Numbered from the stretch's first letter, positions 17,194 to 27,933 are shown. The stretch is DNA of 64,000 nucleotides from Trichocoleus sp. FACHB-46 (GCF_014695385.1 NZ_JACJOD010000013.1:434001-498000), one strand, 5' to 3'. The notes: generated by a model from the letters alone, not told the origin. Program-made: numbers and translations.

Positions 17194-18483
17194 CTACTTA
17201 ACAGGTGGTAAAACTCCATCTTGCCACACTTGAATCAACGTATCAGAGCCACCACTAGCTAGAGTTTGACCATCCGGACTGAAGGCAACAGACTGCACCC
17301 AATCTGCATGCTCAGTCAAGGTATTGATTAATTCCCCTGTCTCTAGATTCCAAAGTCTGACAGCATCTCGCCCTGCACTGGCTAAAACTCTACCATTTGG
17401 GTTTACTTCAACATCCATGACCCAATTAGTATGACCTGTCAGTGTTTGGAGCAACTCTCCCGTTTCGGAATTCCACACTTTAATCGTGGCATCTCGGCTG
17501 GCGCTAACTAGCGAGGTGCCATCAGGTGTAAAGGTTAGAGAATTAACAACCCCTGTATGACCTGGGAGAGTTTGTAGGAGCTGCCCACTAGCCAAGTCCC
17601 ACAGCTTCACAACGCCGTTGTCTTCCCCACTAGCTAGGTATTGCCCAGAAGGGCTAATCGCTAGGGCATGCACTTCATGTCGCTCGTCTTCAAGCGTGGA
17701 CAGTGGGCGTTGTCTTTGTAAATCCCAAAGTTTAATGCCATCTAAGCCGCCACTGACTAAAGTTTTACCATCGGGGCTAATAGCTAGTGCCAGAACATGG
17801 CTCGTGTGATCTAGGAAAATTCGGCTCGATTGTTTCGTCTTTAGATTCCAGAGATTCAGAATATAGTCAGTGCCACCACTGACCAGCGTTTGACCGTCTG
17901 GTGTCATAGCTAGCGCTGCCACCATCGTTTGATGGACTCGCAACGTCATCGCTTCTCGACCGCGCTGGAGATTCCAGACTTTAATTCTGGCGTCGTTGTA
18001 GCTACCGCCACTAAACAGGGTTCGACCATCAGAAGCAAACAGCAGAGAATCCACAGCTCCTTTATGCCCTTTCAAGGTGCGGACTAGCTGGGGCTGCTTC
18101 CAACCGCCCGGGGTGGACGAACCTGTCACAGTAGCGGCTACGTCTACCTTGGTTACAGAGGGTGTAGGCAGCGCTTGGCTCACATGAGCAATTTGTAGAG
18201 AGCAAACTACTCCAATACCCACTGCTCCCCAAAATGCCAACCGCTTATGAGGAAATACACGCAGAGGAAAGCTAGGAGATGGGTATTTCATAGTTCGACT
18301 GAATATTGGGGCAGATTGTTTGAGTGAGGCAAAGGGCTGAAGGGTGTCTTCCCAAGCGGACAGAATTCCTGGCGCTTCAACTTTCAAGGTTTTGAGAGTT
18401 TCCATTTGTTGAGCGATCGCAGCCAACCCAGTCTGCAAGCACTGCTTGACTTCAACGTAAGGCAATTGCTCTTGCTCAGGCAC
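17194..18483 (-). CDS. Membrane-anchored WD40-repeat protein
   Basis: From about residue 135 to the C-terminus the protein consists of seven WD40 repeats. Examples are LVRTLKGHKGAVDSLLFASDG, IKLWDL, VKLWDLASGQLLQTLPGHTG, IKVWNSETGELLQTLTGHTNW and LASGGSDTLIQVW, and together they should form one complete seven-bladed propeller. A hydrophobic segment, LAFWGAVGIGVVCSLQIAHV (about 82-101), is a signal anchor, so the propeller is probably periplasmic or lumenal. About 64 residues precede it when starting at 18483. A start at the Met of MKYPSPSFPLRVF (18291) would instead give a standard signal-anchor N-terminus, and I cannot decide between them. The family is a protein-interaction platform with no fixed function. 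Confidence 0.85.
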   Translation of the reverse strand: MPEQEQLPYVEVKQCLQTGLAAIAQQMETLKTLKVEAPGILSAWEDTLQPFASLKQSAPIFSRTMKYPSPSFPLRVFPHKRLAFWGAVGIGVVCSLQIAHVSQALPTPSVTKVDVAATVTGSSTPGGWKQPQLVRTLKGHKGAVDSLLFASDGRTLFSGGSYNDARIKVWNLQRGREAMTLRVHQTMVAALAMTPDGQTLVSGGTDYILNLWNLKTKQSSRIFLDHTSHVLALAISPDGKTLVSGGLDGIKLWDLQRQRPLSTLEDERHEVHALAISPSGQYLASGEDNGVVKLWDLASGQLLQTLPGHTGVVNSLTFTPDGTSLVSASRDATIKVWNSETGELLQTLTGHTNWVMDVEVNPNGRVLASAGRDAVRLWNLETGELINTLTEHADWVQSVAFSPDGQTLASGGSDTLIQVWQDGVLPPVK

Positions 18484-18667
18484 GCTCGAAATTTCTTGGA
18501 TTTCAATTCAGCTCGAACTTTAGGGTTGAGCCCGCTTAATGAAAGCCAAGCGATGAAGCACTGAACGGTCAAAAAGACGGTAACTCGCCTCAGAACGTTC
18601 CCCAGTTAGCATGAGTAAGCTAAAAGGTATGGAATAGCTCTAACTGAGACCTAACTGAGAAATCAAT

Positions 18668-18985
18668 TTAGTGAGGTGGTGGATTCTTTTTAGAAACCGA
18701 TAGCACGGGCATCTGCGGTCGTGAGGAGCGAGGGGGTAAGTAATATTGCGGTACTTGTTCCGGTTGCTCTTCTTGTTGGCGCTGCATCAACCACCACCGC
18801 AGGGCGAGCGCAAGTCCCACGGTTCCCAGACCAAAGCTAAATAGAGACCAGCGGCTATCGAGACCGCCAATCGCTGCATCTACAGCGCCAACCGTAATTA
18901 CAAAGCTAGAGATGGGCTCCTTACGATAAGCTGCCCTTAAAAACCGAGGCCACACAGCATTCATCACAGTATTTCTCTGGCTCAA
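18668..18985 (-). CDS. Small membrane protein of unknown function
   Basis: The 105-residue product has a conserved-looking N-terminal half, MNAVWPRFLRAAYRKEPISS (from residue 8), then FVITVGAVDAAIGGLDSRWSLFSFGLGTVGLALALRWWL with one or two membrane helices. The C-terminal tail is Pro/Gln/Ser-rich. The start may be Met8 (18964) rather than 18985. I recognise the pattern as a cyanobacterial hypothetical, without a named family. It is monocistronic, with a short gap to the WD40 gene downstream on the same strand. Confidence 0.65.
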   Translation of the reverse strand: MSQRNTVMNAVWPRFLRAAYRKEPISSFVITVGAVDAAIGGLDSRWSLFSFGLGTVGLALALRWWLMQRQQEEQPEQVPQYYLPPRSSRPQMPVLSVSKKNPPPH

Positions 18986-19269
18986 CGTATCAAGAATTTT
19001 AGAGTTTTAAAGAAACAAAACACTTAGAAAGTTACGTAATCCGTATCGGTTTAATGGGACTGCTTATTTCTAATTTAAACTCATCCCACAAATTATGGAG
19101 AATTATAGAAAAAACACATCTAGGCCTTAGGTACTTACACTACCCTTCATCATCTCTTCACGCTAAACTCTCCAGTTCTTCCTCATCCGAGCGAACATTT
19201 TTTGATCTCTGTGGCGTTGTCTGTTCAGTCAGCAGCAAGCGCCTTGGAAGAACTGGCAAAGTTTTGGTT

Positions 19270-19440
19270 TTATCTCAGCCCCAGCCAAGTTAAAACGCCC
19301 TGTCCAGTCACGTACTCGATGGCAACGGCGATCGCGAACCCCAGCATGGCAGCTCGGCCATTCAAACGCTCGGCATATTCTGTAAAGCCGACTTTAGGTT
19401 CAGCTAATTTAGGCGTTGTGGTGGGTTGTAGTTGAGTCAT
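19270..19440 (-). CDS. High-light-inducible one-helix protein (HliD-like)
   Basis: This 56-residue protein reads MTQLQPTTTPKLAEPKVGF, then the chlorophyll-binding core EYAERLNGRAAMLGFAIAV, and ends YVTGQGVLTWLGLR. The ExxNGRxAMxGF motif defines the Hli/SCP family, single-helix relatives of plant light-harvesting proteins that bind chlorophyll and carotenoid in the thylakoid. The length and the ending GQGVLTWLGLR are closest to HliD among the Hli proteins I know. HliD forms a complex with Ycf39 in photosystem II assembly, and ycf39 is at 3091-4080. Expression is normally under NblS-RpaB control. A degenerate HLR1-like sequence (TTTACAAT, then TTTATCTC) lies at 19558-19575, but in the opposite orientation. 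Confidence 0.92.
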   Translation of the reverse strand: MTQLQPTTTPKLAEPKVGFTEYAERLNGRAAMLGFAIAVAIEYVTGQGVLTWLGLR

Positions 19441-19726
19441 TGCTTTAGAAAAATTGACGACAGTTCTATTAATTCAGACAAAGGGTAAAGCAGCACTAAG
19501 AAAATCCCACTCAAGAGGTACGTCTTAAGTTAGAACTTTTGGGTTCTATTGATGGCATTTACAATTCTTTATCTCTTTCATCTATTTTAAGGAGGACTGT
19601 CTCTTCGTCAACTCATCCTTTTGGATGGCCAGCTAAGGGCGATCGCTCAACTTCCCTAGGGCTTTGCTCTCTAGCTACTTTTACAACCAGCTTAAGCTAG
19701 AAGCATAGGGCATTCAGAGGTTTCGT

Positions 19727-20815
19727 ATGGAAATCGGCGTTCCCAAGGAAACAAAAGACCAAGAGTTCCGAGTGGGGTTGAGTCCGAGCAGTGCTCGCGT
19801 TCTAGTAGACAACGGGCATGGCGTTTTTGTCGAGACCCAGGCTGGTATCGGCGCAGGCTTTAGCGATGCTGATTATGTTCAAGTAGGAGCAAAAATTGTT
19901 CCCAATGCTGAGACTGCTTGGAATCGAGAGTTGGTGATTAAGGTCAAAGAGCCGCTAGCACCGGAATATCAGTTTTTGCAAAAAGGCCAACTCCTGTTTA
20001 CCTATCTGCATTTGGCTGCCGATCGCGAACTAACTGAGCATCTGATTAGTTCTGGGGTAACTGCGATCGCCTATGAAACGGTAGAACTGCCAGATAAAAG
20101 ACTCCCTCTCTTGACCCCCATGAGCATTATTGCTGGGCGGCTATCGGTGCAGTTTGGCTCTCGATTTTTAGAACGCCAACAAGGGGGGCGGGGCGTACTT
20201 TTAGGTGGCGTGCCTGGAGTGCAACCTGGCAAAGTGGTGATATTAGGCGGTGGAGTGGTAGGCACAGAAGCAGCCCGGATTGCCGTCGGGATGGGTGCTC
20301 AGGTCCAAATTTTAGATTTGAATGTAGACCGTTTAGCTTATTTAGAAACTTTATTTGGTTCCCGCGTGGAACTGCTCTACAGCAACTCCTTACAAATCGA
20401 GACAGTCGTACCAGAAGCCGACTTGCTGATCGGGGCCGTGTTAGTACCTGGTCGCCGAGCCCCGATTTTGGTGGGTCAGTCTTTAGTTGCCAAAATGCGA
20501 CCTGGTTCAGTGATCGTGGATGTGGCCGTCGATCAAGGTGGCTGTATTGAAACGATGCGACCCACATCCCATAGTCACCCTACCTATGTCGAGGCAGGTG
20601 TGGTACATTACGGCGTGCCAAATATGCCTGGAGCAGTTCCCTGGACAGCGACCCAAGCTCTCAATAACAGCACCTTACCCTACGTCCTGAAGCTAGCCAA
20701 TTACGGTCTATCTGCTTTGGACTCCGATGCAGTTTTAGCCAAGGGAGTTAGTGTGCAAAATCAGCGGTTAGTGCATCCCGCTGTACAGGAAGTATTTCCT
20801 GATTTAGCTCACTGA
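19727..20815 (+). CDS. ald: Alanine dehydrogenase
   Basis: Ald catalyses reversible NAD-dependent deamination of L-alanine to pyruvate and ammonia. The 362-residue sequence starts with the signature MEIGVPKETKDQEFRVGLSP. It continues with VIKVKEPLAPEY (catalytic lysine), LFTYLHLAADREL (catalytic histidine), and the NAD fold GKVVILGGGVVGTEAARIAVGMGAQVQILD. VIVDVAVDQGGCIETMRPTSHSHPTY and VPNMPGAVPWTATQALNN follow. The length is normal. The gene is divergent from the Hli gene and converges on topA with a shared hairpin. Confidence 0.95.
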   Translation: MEIGVPKETKDQEFRVGLSPSSARVLVDNGHGVFVETQAGIGAGFSDADYVQVGAKIVPNAETAWNRELVIKVKEPLAPEYQFLQKGQLLFTYLHLAADRELTEHLISSGVTAIAYETVELPDKRLPLLTPMSIIAGRLSVQFGSRFLERQQGGRGVLLGGVPGVQPGKVVILGGGVVGTEAARIAVGMGAQVQILDLNVDRLAYLETLFGSRVELLYSNSLQIETVVPEADLLIGAVLVPGRRAPILVGQSLVAKMRPGSVIVDVAVDQGGCIETMRPTSHSHPTYVEAGVVHYGVPNMPGAVPWTATQALNNSTLPYVLKLANYGLSALDSDAVLAKGVSVQNQRLVHPAVQEVFPDLAH

Positions 20816-20825
20816 AAAATTGACG

Positions 20826-20870
20826 AGGAATAGGAGGGCGATCGCGTGATCCCACTTCCCTCCTATTCCT
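20826..20870. terminator. Hairpin between convergent ald and topA
   Basis: AGGAATAGGAGGG (20826-20838) pairs perfectly with CCCTCCTATTCCT (20858-20870) over a 19-base loop. On the minus strand it is followed by a T-rich stretch (complement of AAAAATTGACG), so it suits termination of topA. For ald the T run is missing. Confidence 0.7.
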
Positions 20871-20873
20871 AAG

Positions 20874-23591
20874 CTAGCTTTCCAAAGTTGAGGTTTTCTT
20901 CTTAGAACTGCCAGTCCCTGATTTTTTCGTGGTGGTTTTGCGAGCCTTGGTTTTGCTGGCAGTTTCGCTCTTGGTGGCTGTTGATTTGGTGGCTTTTTTC
21001 GTGCTACTGGCAGACTTGGCAGACTTGCGGCCCGATTTACTGGTTGACTCTTTCGTGCCCAATAGCTCTAGAGCCGCCTCTAGCGTGATTGACTCCACCG
21101 CTTGGTCTTCGGGCACCGAGACATTGGTTTTGCCATGCTTGATGTAAGGACCATAGGGGCCATCATAAATATTGATTGGCTCTTCATCAGCAGGGTGAGC
21201 ACCGAGCGATCGCAACGGTTCTTTGGATTTGCTTCGAGCGCCGCGACGACCTGCCTTCGGTTCTGCCAGCAATTCCAAAGCGCGGTCTAGCTCAATAGCC
21301 AGCACATCGTCTCCCGCTTTCAAGGAGCGATACTCTTTGCCTTCCTTACCTTGGTCATGCAGTACATAGGGGCCAAAGCGTCCTAGTCCTGCCTGAATTT
21401 TGCCATTCGTTTCAGGGTGAACTCCCAAGGTCCGGGGCAGAGACAGCAGACCCACGGCCATTTCTAGCGTGACGTCATCCATGCCTACACCTTTAGGCAA
21501 CGAAGCCCGCTTCGGCTCGACATTGGTCTCCCCTAAATCTCCCAGTTGGACATAGGGGCCAAAAGGACCAATCCGTAAATAAATCGGTTCTCCGGTGTCA
21601 GGGTGCAGCCCTAACTTATCGGGGCCTTCAGTTTTTTGACGCAGCAGTACTTCCACCTGGGCAGGGTCAAGATCCGCTGGAGTCAAATCCTGAGGAATGG
21701 TGGCTTTAACGATGGCATCGTCTTTCTCAGTTTCTAAATAAGCCCCGTAACGACCAATGCGGATTTTGGCAGCCAGATCTTCTAGCTCAATCGTGCGCGC
21801 CTCGGTGGGATCAATTTGGCTTTCCCGTTCCTTGACTTGGGTTTCTAAACCCGCTTTCCCTAAATAAAACTCCTTGAGGTAGGGCAACCACTTCACCTCA
21901 CCTGTAGAAATTTCATCTAAGGTTTGCTCCATGCGAGCCGTGAAGCTGGTATCAACCAAATCGGGGAAGTGATTTTCCAATAAAGTGGTCACAGCGAAGG
22001 CGGTAAATGTCGGCACCAAGGCATTGCTGACCATTTGGGCATAGCCCCGGTCAATAATGGTGCCGATGATGCTGGCGTAGGTGCTAGGTCGCCCGATCCC
22101 TTCGCTTTCTAATGTTTTCACCAAAGAAGCTTCGGTATAGCGAGCAGGAGGCTGAGTTTCGTGACCGATCGCCTCTAAAGCCTTGCACGCTGGCTTGTCA
22201 CCCACCTTGAGCGCAGGCAGAATCACTTCCCGATCCTCGATCGCCGCATCGGGGTCATCAGACCCTTCCACATAAGCGCGGAAGAAACCAGGAAAGTCAA
22301 TGCGCTTACCGCTAGCTCGAAATCCAGCTTCTTCGACTTGAATTTGTACGGTGATATGGGTCTGCCGCGCTTCAGCCATTTGGGTGGCAACGGTACGCTT
22401 CCAGATCAAGTCATACAGCTGAAATTCTGCTCCTTTTAGCCCTGTTTCTTGAGGAGTGCGGAAGCTGCTTCCGGCGGGACGAATGGCTTCGTGGGCTTCC
22501 TGGGCACCTTTGCTCTTGGTGGAGTACTTGCGAGGTTCGGGGCTGAGATAAGCTGCACCATACATGTTCTCTACACAAGTCCGAGCTGCCTCGATTGCCT
22601 GCTGCGACAAGTTCACCGAGTCGGTTCGCATGTAGGTAATAAAGCCTTGCTCGTAAAGGCTTTGGGCCACACGCATTGTATCTCTCGCTGAGAGGCGAAG
22701 TTTACGGTTGGATTCTTGTTGCAGCGTCGAGGTGGTAAAAGGTGGTGCAGGTTTGCGAGTGACAGGCCGTTCTTCGATATTAGAAACGGTCCAAGCCTTA
22801 TTAGTGATTTGCTCTTGCAGCGCTCTGGCTTCCGCTTCATTCAGCAGGAGAACATTACGACCCGCTGCAATTTGCCCCGTTGCCTCGTCAAAGTCACTGC
22901 CTGTCGCCAAACGCTGACCTCGCAGTGTTACGAGGCGGGCTTCAAACGCACTTTTATCTTTTTCTAGGGTGGCTTTGAGATCCCAGTAAGTACCTTGATG
23001 GAAAGCCCGACGCTGACGCTCTCGCCGTACGAGTAGCCGCACTGCTACAGATTGCACCCGTCCAGCCGACAAGCCCCAGGCAATTTTCTTCCACAGCAGC
23101 GGCGAGAGGGTATAGCCCACCAAGCGATCTAAAATACGTCGTGTTTCTTGCGCCCGAACTAGCTTCTCATCTACAGTGCGACAGTTTTTCAGCGCTTCTT
23201 TGATCGCTTCTTGGGTGATCTCGTGGAACACCATGCGCTTGATCGGAACTTTAGGCTGCAAAAGTTGCAGCAGATGCCAGCTAATGCTTTCCCCTTCGCG
23301 GTCTTCGTCTGTCGCCAGTATCAGCTCGTCAGCATCTTTGAGCGCATCTTTGAGCGCCTTGACTATTTTTTTCTTGTCTTTGGGTACTACATAAAGCGGC
23401 TCGAATTCTGACTCAATATTCACCCCTAGCTTTGCCCATTTTTCTTCCTTGACGTTCGCGGGGATTTCGCTCGCCGATTGCGGCAGATCGCGCACATGTC
23501 CCATTGACGCCTCCACTCGGTAGCCTGCGGGCAGGTAGTTGCGAATGGTGCGTGCTTTGGTAGGAGATTCGACAATGACCAGGGTTGACAT
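20874..23591 (-). CDS. topA: DNA topoisomerase I
   Basis: This type IA topoisomerase relaxes negative supercoils. The 905-residue product begins [20 protein letters not shown] (TOPRIM start) and has the acidic TOPRIM motif [17 protein letters not shown] near residue 90. The active-site tyrosine lies in [14 protein letters not shown], and [16 protein letters not shown] and [14 protein letters not shown] follow. The C-terminal third carries the repeated topoisomerase segments found in cyanobacteria ([62 protein letters not shown]) instead of zinc fingers. It ends in a Lys/Ser/Thr-rich basic tail of about 55 residues. The gene is monocistronic. Confidence 0.96.
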   Translation of the reverse strand: MSTLVIVESPTKARTIRNYLPAGYRVEASMGHVRDLPQSASEIPANVKEEKWAKLGVNIESEFEPLYVVPKDKKKIVKALKDALKDADELILATDEDREGESISWHLLQLLQPKVPIKRMVFHEITQEAIKEALKNCRTVDEKLVRAQETRRILDRLVGYTLSPLLWKKIAWGLSAGRVQSVAVRLLVRRERQRRAFHQGTYWDLKATLEKDKSAFEARLVTLRGQRLATGSDFDEATGQIAAGRNVLLLNEAEARALQEQITNKAWTVSNIEERPVTRKPAPPFTTSTLQQESNRKLRLSARDTMRVAQSLYEQGFITYMRTDSVNLSQQAIEAARTCVENMYGAAYLSPEPRKYSTKSKGAQEAHEAIRPAGSSFRTPQETGLKGAEFQLYDLIWKRTVATQMAEARQTHITVQIQVEEAGFRASGKRIDFPGFFRAYVEGSDDPDAAIEDREVILPALKVGDKPACKALEAIGHETQPPARYTEASLVKTLESEGIGRPSTYASIIGTIIDRGYAQMVSNALVPTFTAFAVTTLLENHFPDLVDTSFTARMEQTLDEISTGEVKWLPYLKEFYLGKAGLETQVKERESQIDPTEARTIELEDLAAKIRIGRYGAYLETEKDDAIVKATIPQDLTPADLDPAQVEVLLRQKTEGPDKLGLHPDTGEPIYLRIGPFGPYVQLGDLGETNVEPKRASLPKGVGMDDVTLEMAVGLLSLPRTLGVHPETNGKIQAGLGRFGPYVLHDQGKEGKEYRSLKAGDDVLAIELDRALELLAEPKAGRRGARSKSKEPLRSLGAHPADEEPINIYDGPYGPYIKHGKTNVSVPEDQAVESITLEAALELLGTKESTSKSGRKSAKSASSTKKATKSTATKSETASKTKARKTTTKKSGTGSSKKKTSTLES

Positions 23592-24240
23592 GGGATCGTT
23601 TAACTTCAGGCAAAGTGGTAGCGAGCTAAGCAGTCTTAGACATGGAAGATTTTGACAGGGATGTCAAGACTAGGTAGCAAAAATTGATGGCAAAAACTGG
23701 GAGACTAGCTAGACAAATTAACGTAACTGCACTGCGATCGCTTCATCCTAAAAGAAGACTCCCTTAAAAAGAAAATCAAGGAGAGGAGACATTCAGCGTG
23801 CCTTGATCTCTACTTATAACCAATATGGGTGGAATCCTCAGTTTTGACAAAATTTTTTGCAGTTATCCCGCTGAGCCAGACACAAGCAAAGTTGAGTCGG
23901 GAAGTTAGCCGGATCAGAAGGCAGACGACCTAGAAAGCCAAGCTAGTCTTACATTCACTCTTTGTCAACAGGGCCAGCTAAGGGCAAAAATTCTGGCGTT
24001 CTCGGCGTTTGTGAACAAATGTTAAAACTTTAACTGAGAGCGCTTTGAGCTGGTAGCAGTTGGTCTAGTAACAAATACTGATTCAAAATAAGCGTAAGCG
24101 TTAAGATAGCGCGATAAGATCACAGGTTAAAGGCCCAAATTACTGCTTGAGGGTGGTTCAACTGCTGGAAAGCATCAATGGATGACTCACTGGCCTGACT
24201 TTTTATTGTTCTTTAGTGCTGTTTAGTCTGTCGAACCCCT
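23592..24240. other. Intergenic region topA/ndhB, no gene recognised
   Basis: About 650 bases between divergent genes hold both promoters. No RNA gene, strong hairpin or convincing small frame was seen. The ndhB leader seems long, so transcriptional regulation far upstream of the ATG is possible. Confidence 0.4.
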
Positions 24241-25845
24241 ATGGATTTTGCTAATCTTGCAGCCCAGTTGAATGCGGGGACGATCGTACCAGAGGGTATT
24301 GTCATCGTGACGCTGCTCTCGGTGCTGGTCGGTGACTTGATTGCTGGACGTGCTGCCTCCCGCTGGACTCCTTATTTAGCGATCGCGGGGCTGCTCAGTG
24401 CTACGGCTGCTCTCTATTTTCAATGGGAAATCAGCGATCCGATTTCTTTCCTGGGCGGTTTTAACGGTGATGCCCTGAGTGTCGTCTTCCGGGGCATCAT
24501 TGCGCTGTCTGCCGCCGTGACCATCCTGATGTCGATCCGCTACGTGGAGCAATCGGGCACCTCTCTAGCAGAATTTATTACCATTCTGCTCACCGCAACA
24601 GTAGGGGGCATGTTCCTCTCTGGTGCAGACGAGTTGGTGATGGTATTTGTCTCCCTAGAAACGCTCAGTATCGCCTCCTATCTACTCACTGGGTACATGA
24701 AGCGCGATCCCCGCTCTAACGAAGCAGCTCTGAAATATTTGCTGATTGGTGCTTCTAGCTCGGCAATTTTCCTCTACGGCGTGTCATTGCTGTATGGGTT
24801 GTCGGGGGGTGAAACTCGCCTAACTGAGATCGCGGCTCATATCGTGACTGATCCCACAGGTCAGTCGATTGGTTTGGTGATTGCTTTGGTGTTTGCGATC
24901 GCCGGGATCGCCTTCAAAATTGCGGCGGTGCCCTTCCACCAGTGGACTCCTGACGTTTACGAAGGTTCACCTACTCCAGTGGTGGCCTTTCTGTCGGTCG
25001 GCTCCAAGGCGGCTGGCTTTGCCCTAGCAATTCGGCTCTTGGTAACGGCTTTCCCAATGCTGACCCACGAGTGGAAGTTTGTCTTCACCGCGCTCGCCAT
25101 CCTTAGTATGGTCTTAGGCAACGTCGTAGCCTTGGCGCAAACTAGCATGAAGCGGATGCTCGCCTACTCCTCCATTGGGCAAGCAGGCTTCGTCATGATC
25201 GGCTTGGTTTCCGGGACTGATGCGGGCTACGCCAGTATGGTGTTCTACCTGCTGGTCTACCTGTTCATGAACTTGGGAGCTTTCACCTGCGTGATTCTGT
25301 TCTCCCTCCGTACTGGCACCGACCAAATCAGCGAATACTCTGGTTTGTACCAAAAAGATCCGTTACTCACTTTGGGGCTGAGTGTCTGCCTGCTATCGTT
25401 GGGTGGCATTCCTCCCTTGGCTGGCTTCTTTGGTAAGCTCTACCTGTTCTGGGCAGGCTGGCGCGCTGGGGCTTACGGATTAGTTTTGGCCGGATTGGTT
25501 ACGACTGTAATCTCGATCTACTACTACATTCGCGTGGTGCGGATGATGGTGGTGAAAGAACCTCAGGAAATGTCGGATGTGGTCAAGAACTATCCTGCAA
25601 TTACCTGGAACTTGCCTGGAATGCGGCCTCTGCAAGTGGGTCTAGTATTGTCCTTGGTTGCCACTTCTTTAGCTGGAATCCTCTCCAATCCTCTGTTTAC
25701 GCTAGCCAATGACTCGGTCACCCATTCTCAAATTCTGCAATCGGCCATTTCTAATACTCCTGGCAGCACCCAAGGTGTGACAGGCTACATCAAACCTGTT
25801 CTGTCAAGTCAGGTGCCTGTCGCAAAAACTAACACTGGTCTTTAA
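24241..25845 (+). CDS. ndhB: NAD(P)H-quinone oxidoreductase subunit 2 (NdhB)
   Basis: NdhB is a proton-pumping, antiporter-like membrane subunit of the photosynthetic NDH-1 complex in thylakoids, used in respiration, cyclic electron flow and CO2 uptake. The 534-residue sequence is strongly hydrophobic with about 14 helices. Family segments are [66 protein letters not shown] and [20 protein letters not shown], including the conserved helix-breaking lysines and HQWTPDVY. The C-terminal 40 residues are a soluble tail. A terminator follows at 25890-25920. Confidence 0.96.
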   Translation: MDFANLAAQLNAGTIVPEGIVIVTLLSVLVGDLIAGRAASRWTPYLAIAGLLSATAALYFQWEISDPISFLGGFNGDALSVVFRGIIALSAAVTILMSIRYVEQSGTSLAEFITILLTATVGGMFLSGADELVMVFVSLETLSIASYLLTGYMKRDPRSNEAALKYLLIGASSSAIFLYGVSLLYGLSGGETRLTEIAAHIVTDPTGQSIGLVIALVFAIAGIAFKIAAVPFHQWTPDVYEGSPTPVVAFLSVGSKAAGFALAIRLLVTAFPMLTHEWKFVFTALAILSMVLGNVVALAQTSMKRMLAYSSIGQAGFVMIGLVSGTDAGYASMVFYLLVYLFMNLGAFTCVILFSLRTGTDQISEYSGLYQKDPLLTLGLSVCLLSLGGIPPLAGFFGKLYLFWAGWRAGAYGLVLAGLVTTVISIYYYIRVVRMMVVKEPQEMSDVVKNYPAITWNLPGMRPLQVGLVLSLVATSLAGILSNPLFTLANDSVTHSQILQSAISNTPGSTQGVTGYIKPVLSSQVPVAKTNTGL

Positions 25846-25889
25846 TCTGGCAGATTCGGCGCTAGACAGCGCTTCGGTTTGTTGCAATC

Positions 25890-25920
25890 ACCGCCTGACT
25901 TTGTCGTTGGGCGGTTTTTA
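25890..25920 (+). terminator. Rho-independent terminator of ndhB
   Basis: ACCGCC (25890-25895) pairs with GGCGGT (25910-25915), followed directly by TTTTTA. It lies 45 bases after the ndhB stop and just before the cbiG-cobJ frame. Confidence 0.8.
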
Positions 25921-25947
25921 TTCCCTTAAATTTTTGCCATTTCCTTC

Positions 25948-27933
25948 TTGATTTTGACTACGACTAACAACACTTTGAGTTCTTTACTGTTTCAAGACTT
26001 TCAATCGTTGGCCGCGATCGCCACGACTCCGGCTGGCCTCAAAAAACTAGGGGCCCTGTGCCAAGCTCATCCCATCACCCTCTGGGTGCCAGAATCTTTA
26101 GCCGAATTAGCTCAAGCCCAAAACCTGGACTCGAAGATTTATTCCGGTTCGCTCAAAGAACAGGTGGCTCAGTTGTGGCCGCAGTACCAACGGTTTGTGT
26201 TTTGTCTAGCCACAGGTGCGGTGGTGCGCTTGATTGCGCCTTTGTTGCAGCACAAGTCTACTGATCCAGCCGTGGTGGTGGTAGACGAAGCGGGGCAATT
26301 TGTCATTAGCTTATGCAGTGGGCATCAAGGAGGAGCCGATCGCTTGGCTGAGGCGATCGCCCTACAACTCAATGCCACTCCAGTCTTGACAGGTGCCGCC
26401 AACCGTTTACAGCTACCGGGAATTGATGTTTTAGGCGTGCCGTTTGGTTGGCAGAAAGGCGAAGGAGATTGGACAGGCGTGAGCGCCGCGATCGCTCGTC
26501 AAGACGCGGTGCAAGTGATTCAATCAGCAGGAACAACGCTCTGGCAACATCACCTACCCTCGGAGCATTCATTTCAATTTTATGAGTCAGAAGAGACCGC
26601 TACGACTTCCATTCAACCCGCTACTCCGAAAGCTAGGGTTTGGATTAGTCTGTCAGAGCGGCAATTCACCTCAGAGTCCGGCATACCAGAAGTTCAATGG
26701 CATCCGAAAGTTTTATGGGTCGGGATTGGCTGTGAACGAGGCACTTCTCGACAACTGATCGAAGGCGCGATTCAGCAAGTTTGCCAAGCTCATCAGTTGG
26801 CCGAAGCCGCGATCGCTGGAATCGCAACCCTAGACCTCAAAGCCGATGAAGTGGGTTTGGTCGAGCTGTGTCGCGATCGCCAGTGGCCTCTGCGTTGTTT
26901 CTCTGCCGAGCAACTGAAATCAGTGCCAGTCCCGACTCCCTCCGAAGTGGTTGCCGCTGAAGTAGGCACCCCTAGCGTCGCTGAAGCCGCCGCCCTCGTA
27001 GGGGCACGTCTTGTGCCTGCTCTCTCTGCACCTGACCTAGAAACAGAGCAGCAAGCGGTGTCCCTACGGGTAACTAAACAAATTATTCGGGCAGCAGATC
27101 AACCAGGAGCAGTGACGATCGCGATCGCCCAAGCTGAGCAAGAATACACAGGCCGCAGCGGAAAATTGTGGCTAGTCGGGACTGGTCCCGGACAACTAGA
27201 ACAAATTACTCCGGCTGCCCAAACTGCGATCGCCCAAGCGGATGTAGTGATTGGTTATTCGCTCTATGTAGACCTTGTCAAGCCGTTGCTGCGTCCAGGG
27301 CAAATTGTGGAAGCTTTGCCGATCACTCAGGAACGTCAACGGGCACAGCGGGCGATCGAATTGGCGAACTGGGGCTTAACCGTCGCTGTAATTTCGTCGG
27401 GAGATTCTGGCATTTATGGCATGGCAGGCCTGGTTTTAGAGGAACTGCGCGCCCAAGATTGGGACGGTAAAACGCCAGCGGTGCGAGTGTTTCCGGGGAT
27501 TACCGCTCTCCAAGCAGCGGCTTCACGGGTGGGCACACCCTTAATGCACGATTTTTGCGCCATCAGCCTTAGCGACTTGCTGACGCCTTGGGTCATGATT
27601 GAAAAGCGCTTAAATGCAGCAGCCCAAGCAGATTTTGTTACCGCTCTCTATAACCCGCGCTCAAAAACCCGTACCGAGCAGATCGCGATCGCCCAACAAA
27701 TTTTCTTGCAGTACCGTGATCCTAGTACCCCAGTCGCTTTGGTGCGATCGGCCTACCGCGAAGATGAGCAAGTTACGCTCACAACGCTAGGCGAACTGCT
27801 AGAAGCACCGATTGATATGCTGACCACAGTTTTAATTGGCAATGCTAGCACTCGCACCTATGCCGACTGGATGATTACTCCACGTGGCTACTTAGGGTTT
27901 ACACCCGATGCAGAACCTAATCAATCGCCCTAG
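25948..27933 (+). CDS. CbiG-CobJ fusion: cobalt-precorrin-5A hydrolase / precorrin-3B C17-methyltransferase
   Basis: This 661-residue fusion carries two steps of cobalamin ring synthesis. The N-terminal half (about 1-400) is CbiG-like: FVFCLATGAVVRLIAPLL, VVVVDEAGQFVISLCSGHQGGADRLA and WVGIGCERGTSRQLI. It opens the delta-lactone of cobalt-precorrin-5A. The C-terminal part (about 403-655) is the SAM-dependent CobJ/CbiH methyltransferase: LWLVGTGPGQLEQITPAAQ, VIGYSLYVDLVKPLL, VISSGDSGIYGMAGLVLEEL, FPGITALQAAASRVGTPLMHDFCAISLSDLLTPW, ALYNPRSKTR and VLIGNAS. Such fusions are known in cyanobacteria. No ATG is near the 5' end; TTG 25948 or 25954 is the likely start, with no clear ribosome site. The 3' end overlaps the convergent YvlD gene by 17 bases. 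Confidence 0.93.
   Translation: MILTTTNNTLSSLLFQDFQSLAAIATTPAGLKKLGALCQAHPITLWVPESLAELAQAQNLDSKIYSGSLKEQVAQLWPQYQRFVFCLATGAVVRLIAPLLQHKSTDPAVVVVDEAGQFVISLCSGHQGGADRLAEAIALQLNATPVLTGAANRLQLPGIDVLGVPFGWQKGEGDWTGVSAAIARQDAVQVIQSAGTTLWQHHLPSEHSFQFYESEETATTSIQPATPKARVWISLSERQFTSESGIPEVQWHPKVLWVGIGCERGTSRQLIEGAIQQVCQAHQLAEAAIAGIATLDLKADEVGLVELCRDRQWPLRCFSAEQLKSVPVPTPSEVVAAEVGTPSVAEAAALVGARLVPALSAPDLETEQQAVSLRVTKQIIRAADQPGAVTIAIAQAEQEYTGRSGKLWLVGTGPGQLEQITPAAQTAIAQADVVIGYSLYVDLVKPLLRPGQIVEALPITQERQRAQRAIELANWGLTVAVISSGDSGIYGMAGLVLEELRAQDWDGKTPAVRVFPGITALQAAASRVGTPLMHDFCAISLSDLLTPWVMIEKRLNAAAQADFVTALYNPRSKTRTEQIAIAQQIFLQYRDPSTPVALVRSAYREDEQVTLTTLGELLEAPIDMLTTVLIGNASTRTYADWMITPRGYLGFTPDAEPNQSP

Noticed and set aside
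16991-17233. 80-residue + strand frame after the tRNA
   Set aside because: It begins with GTG without a ribosome site, is rich in Lys/Ser, and runs straight through the strong terminator at 17113-17153 into the WD40 gene.
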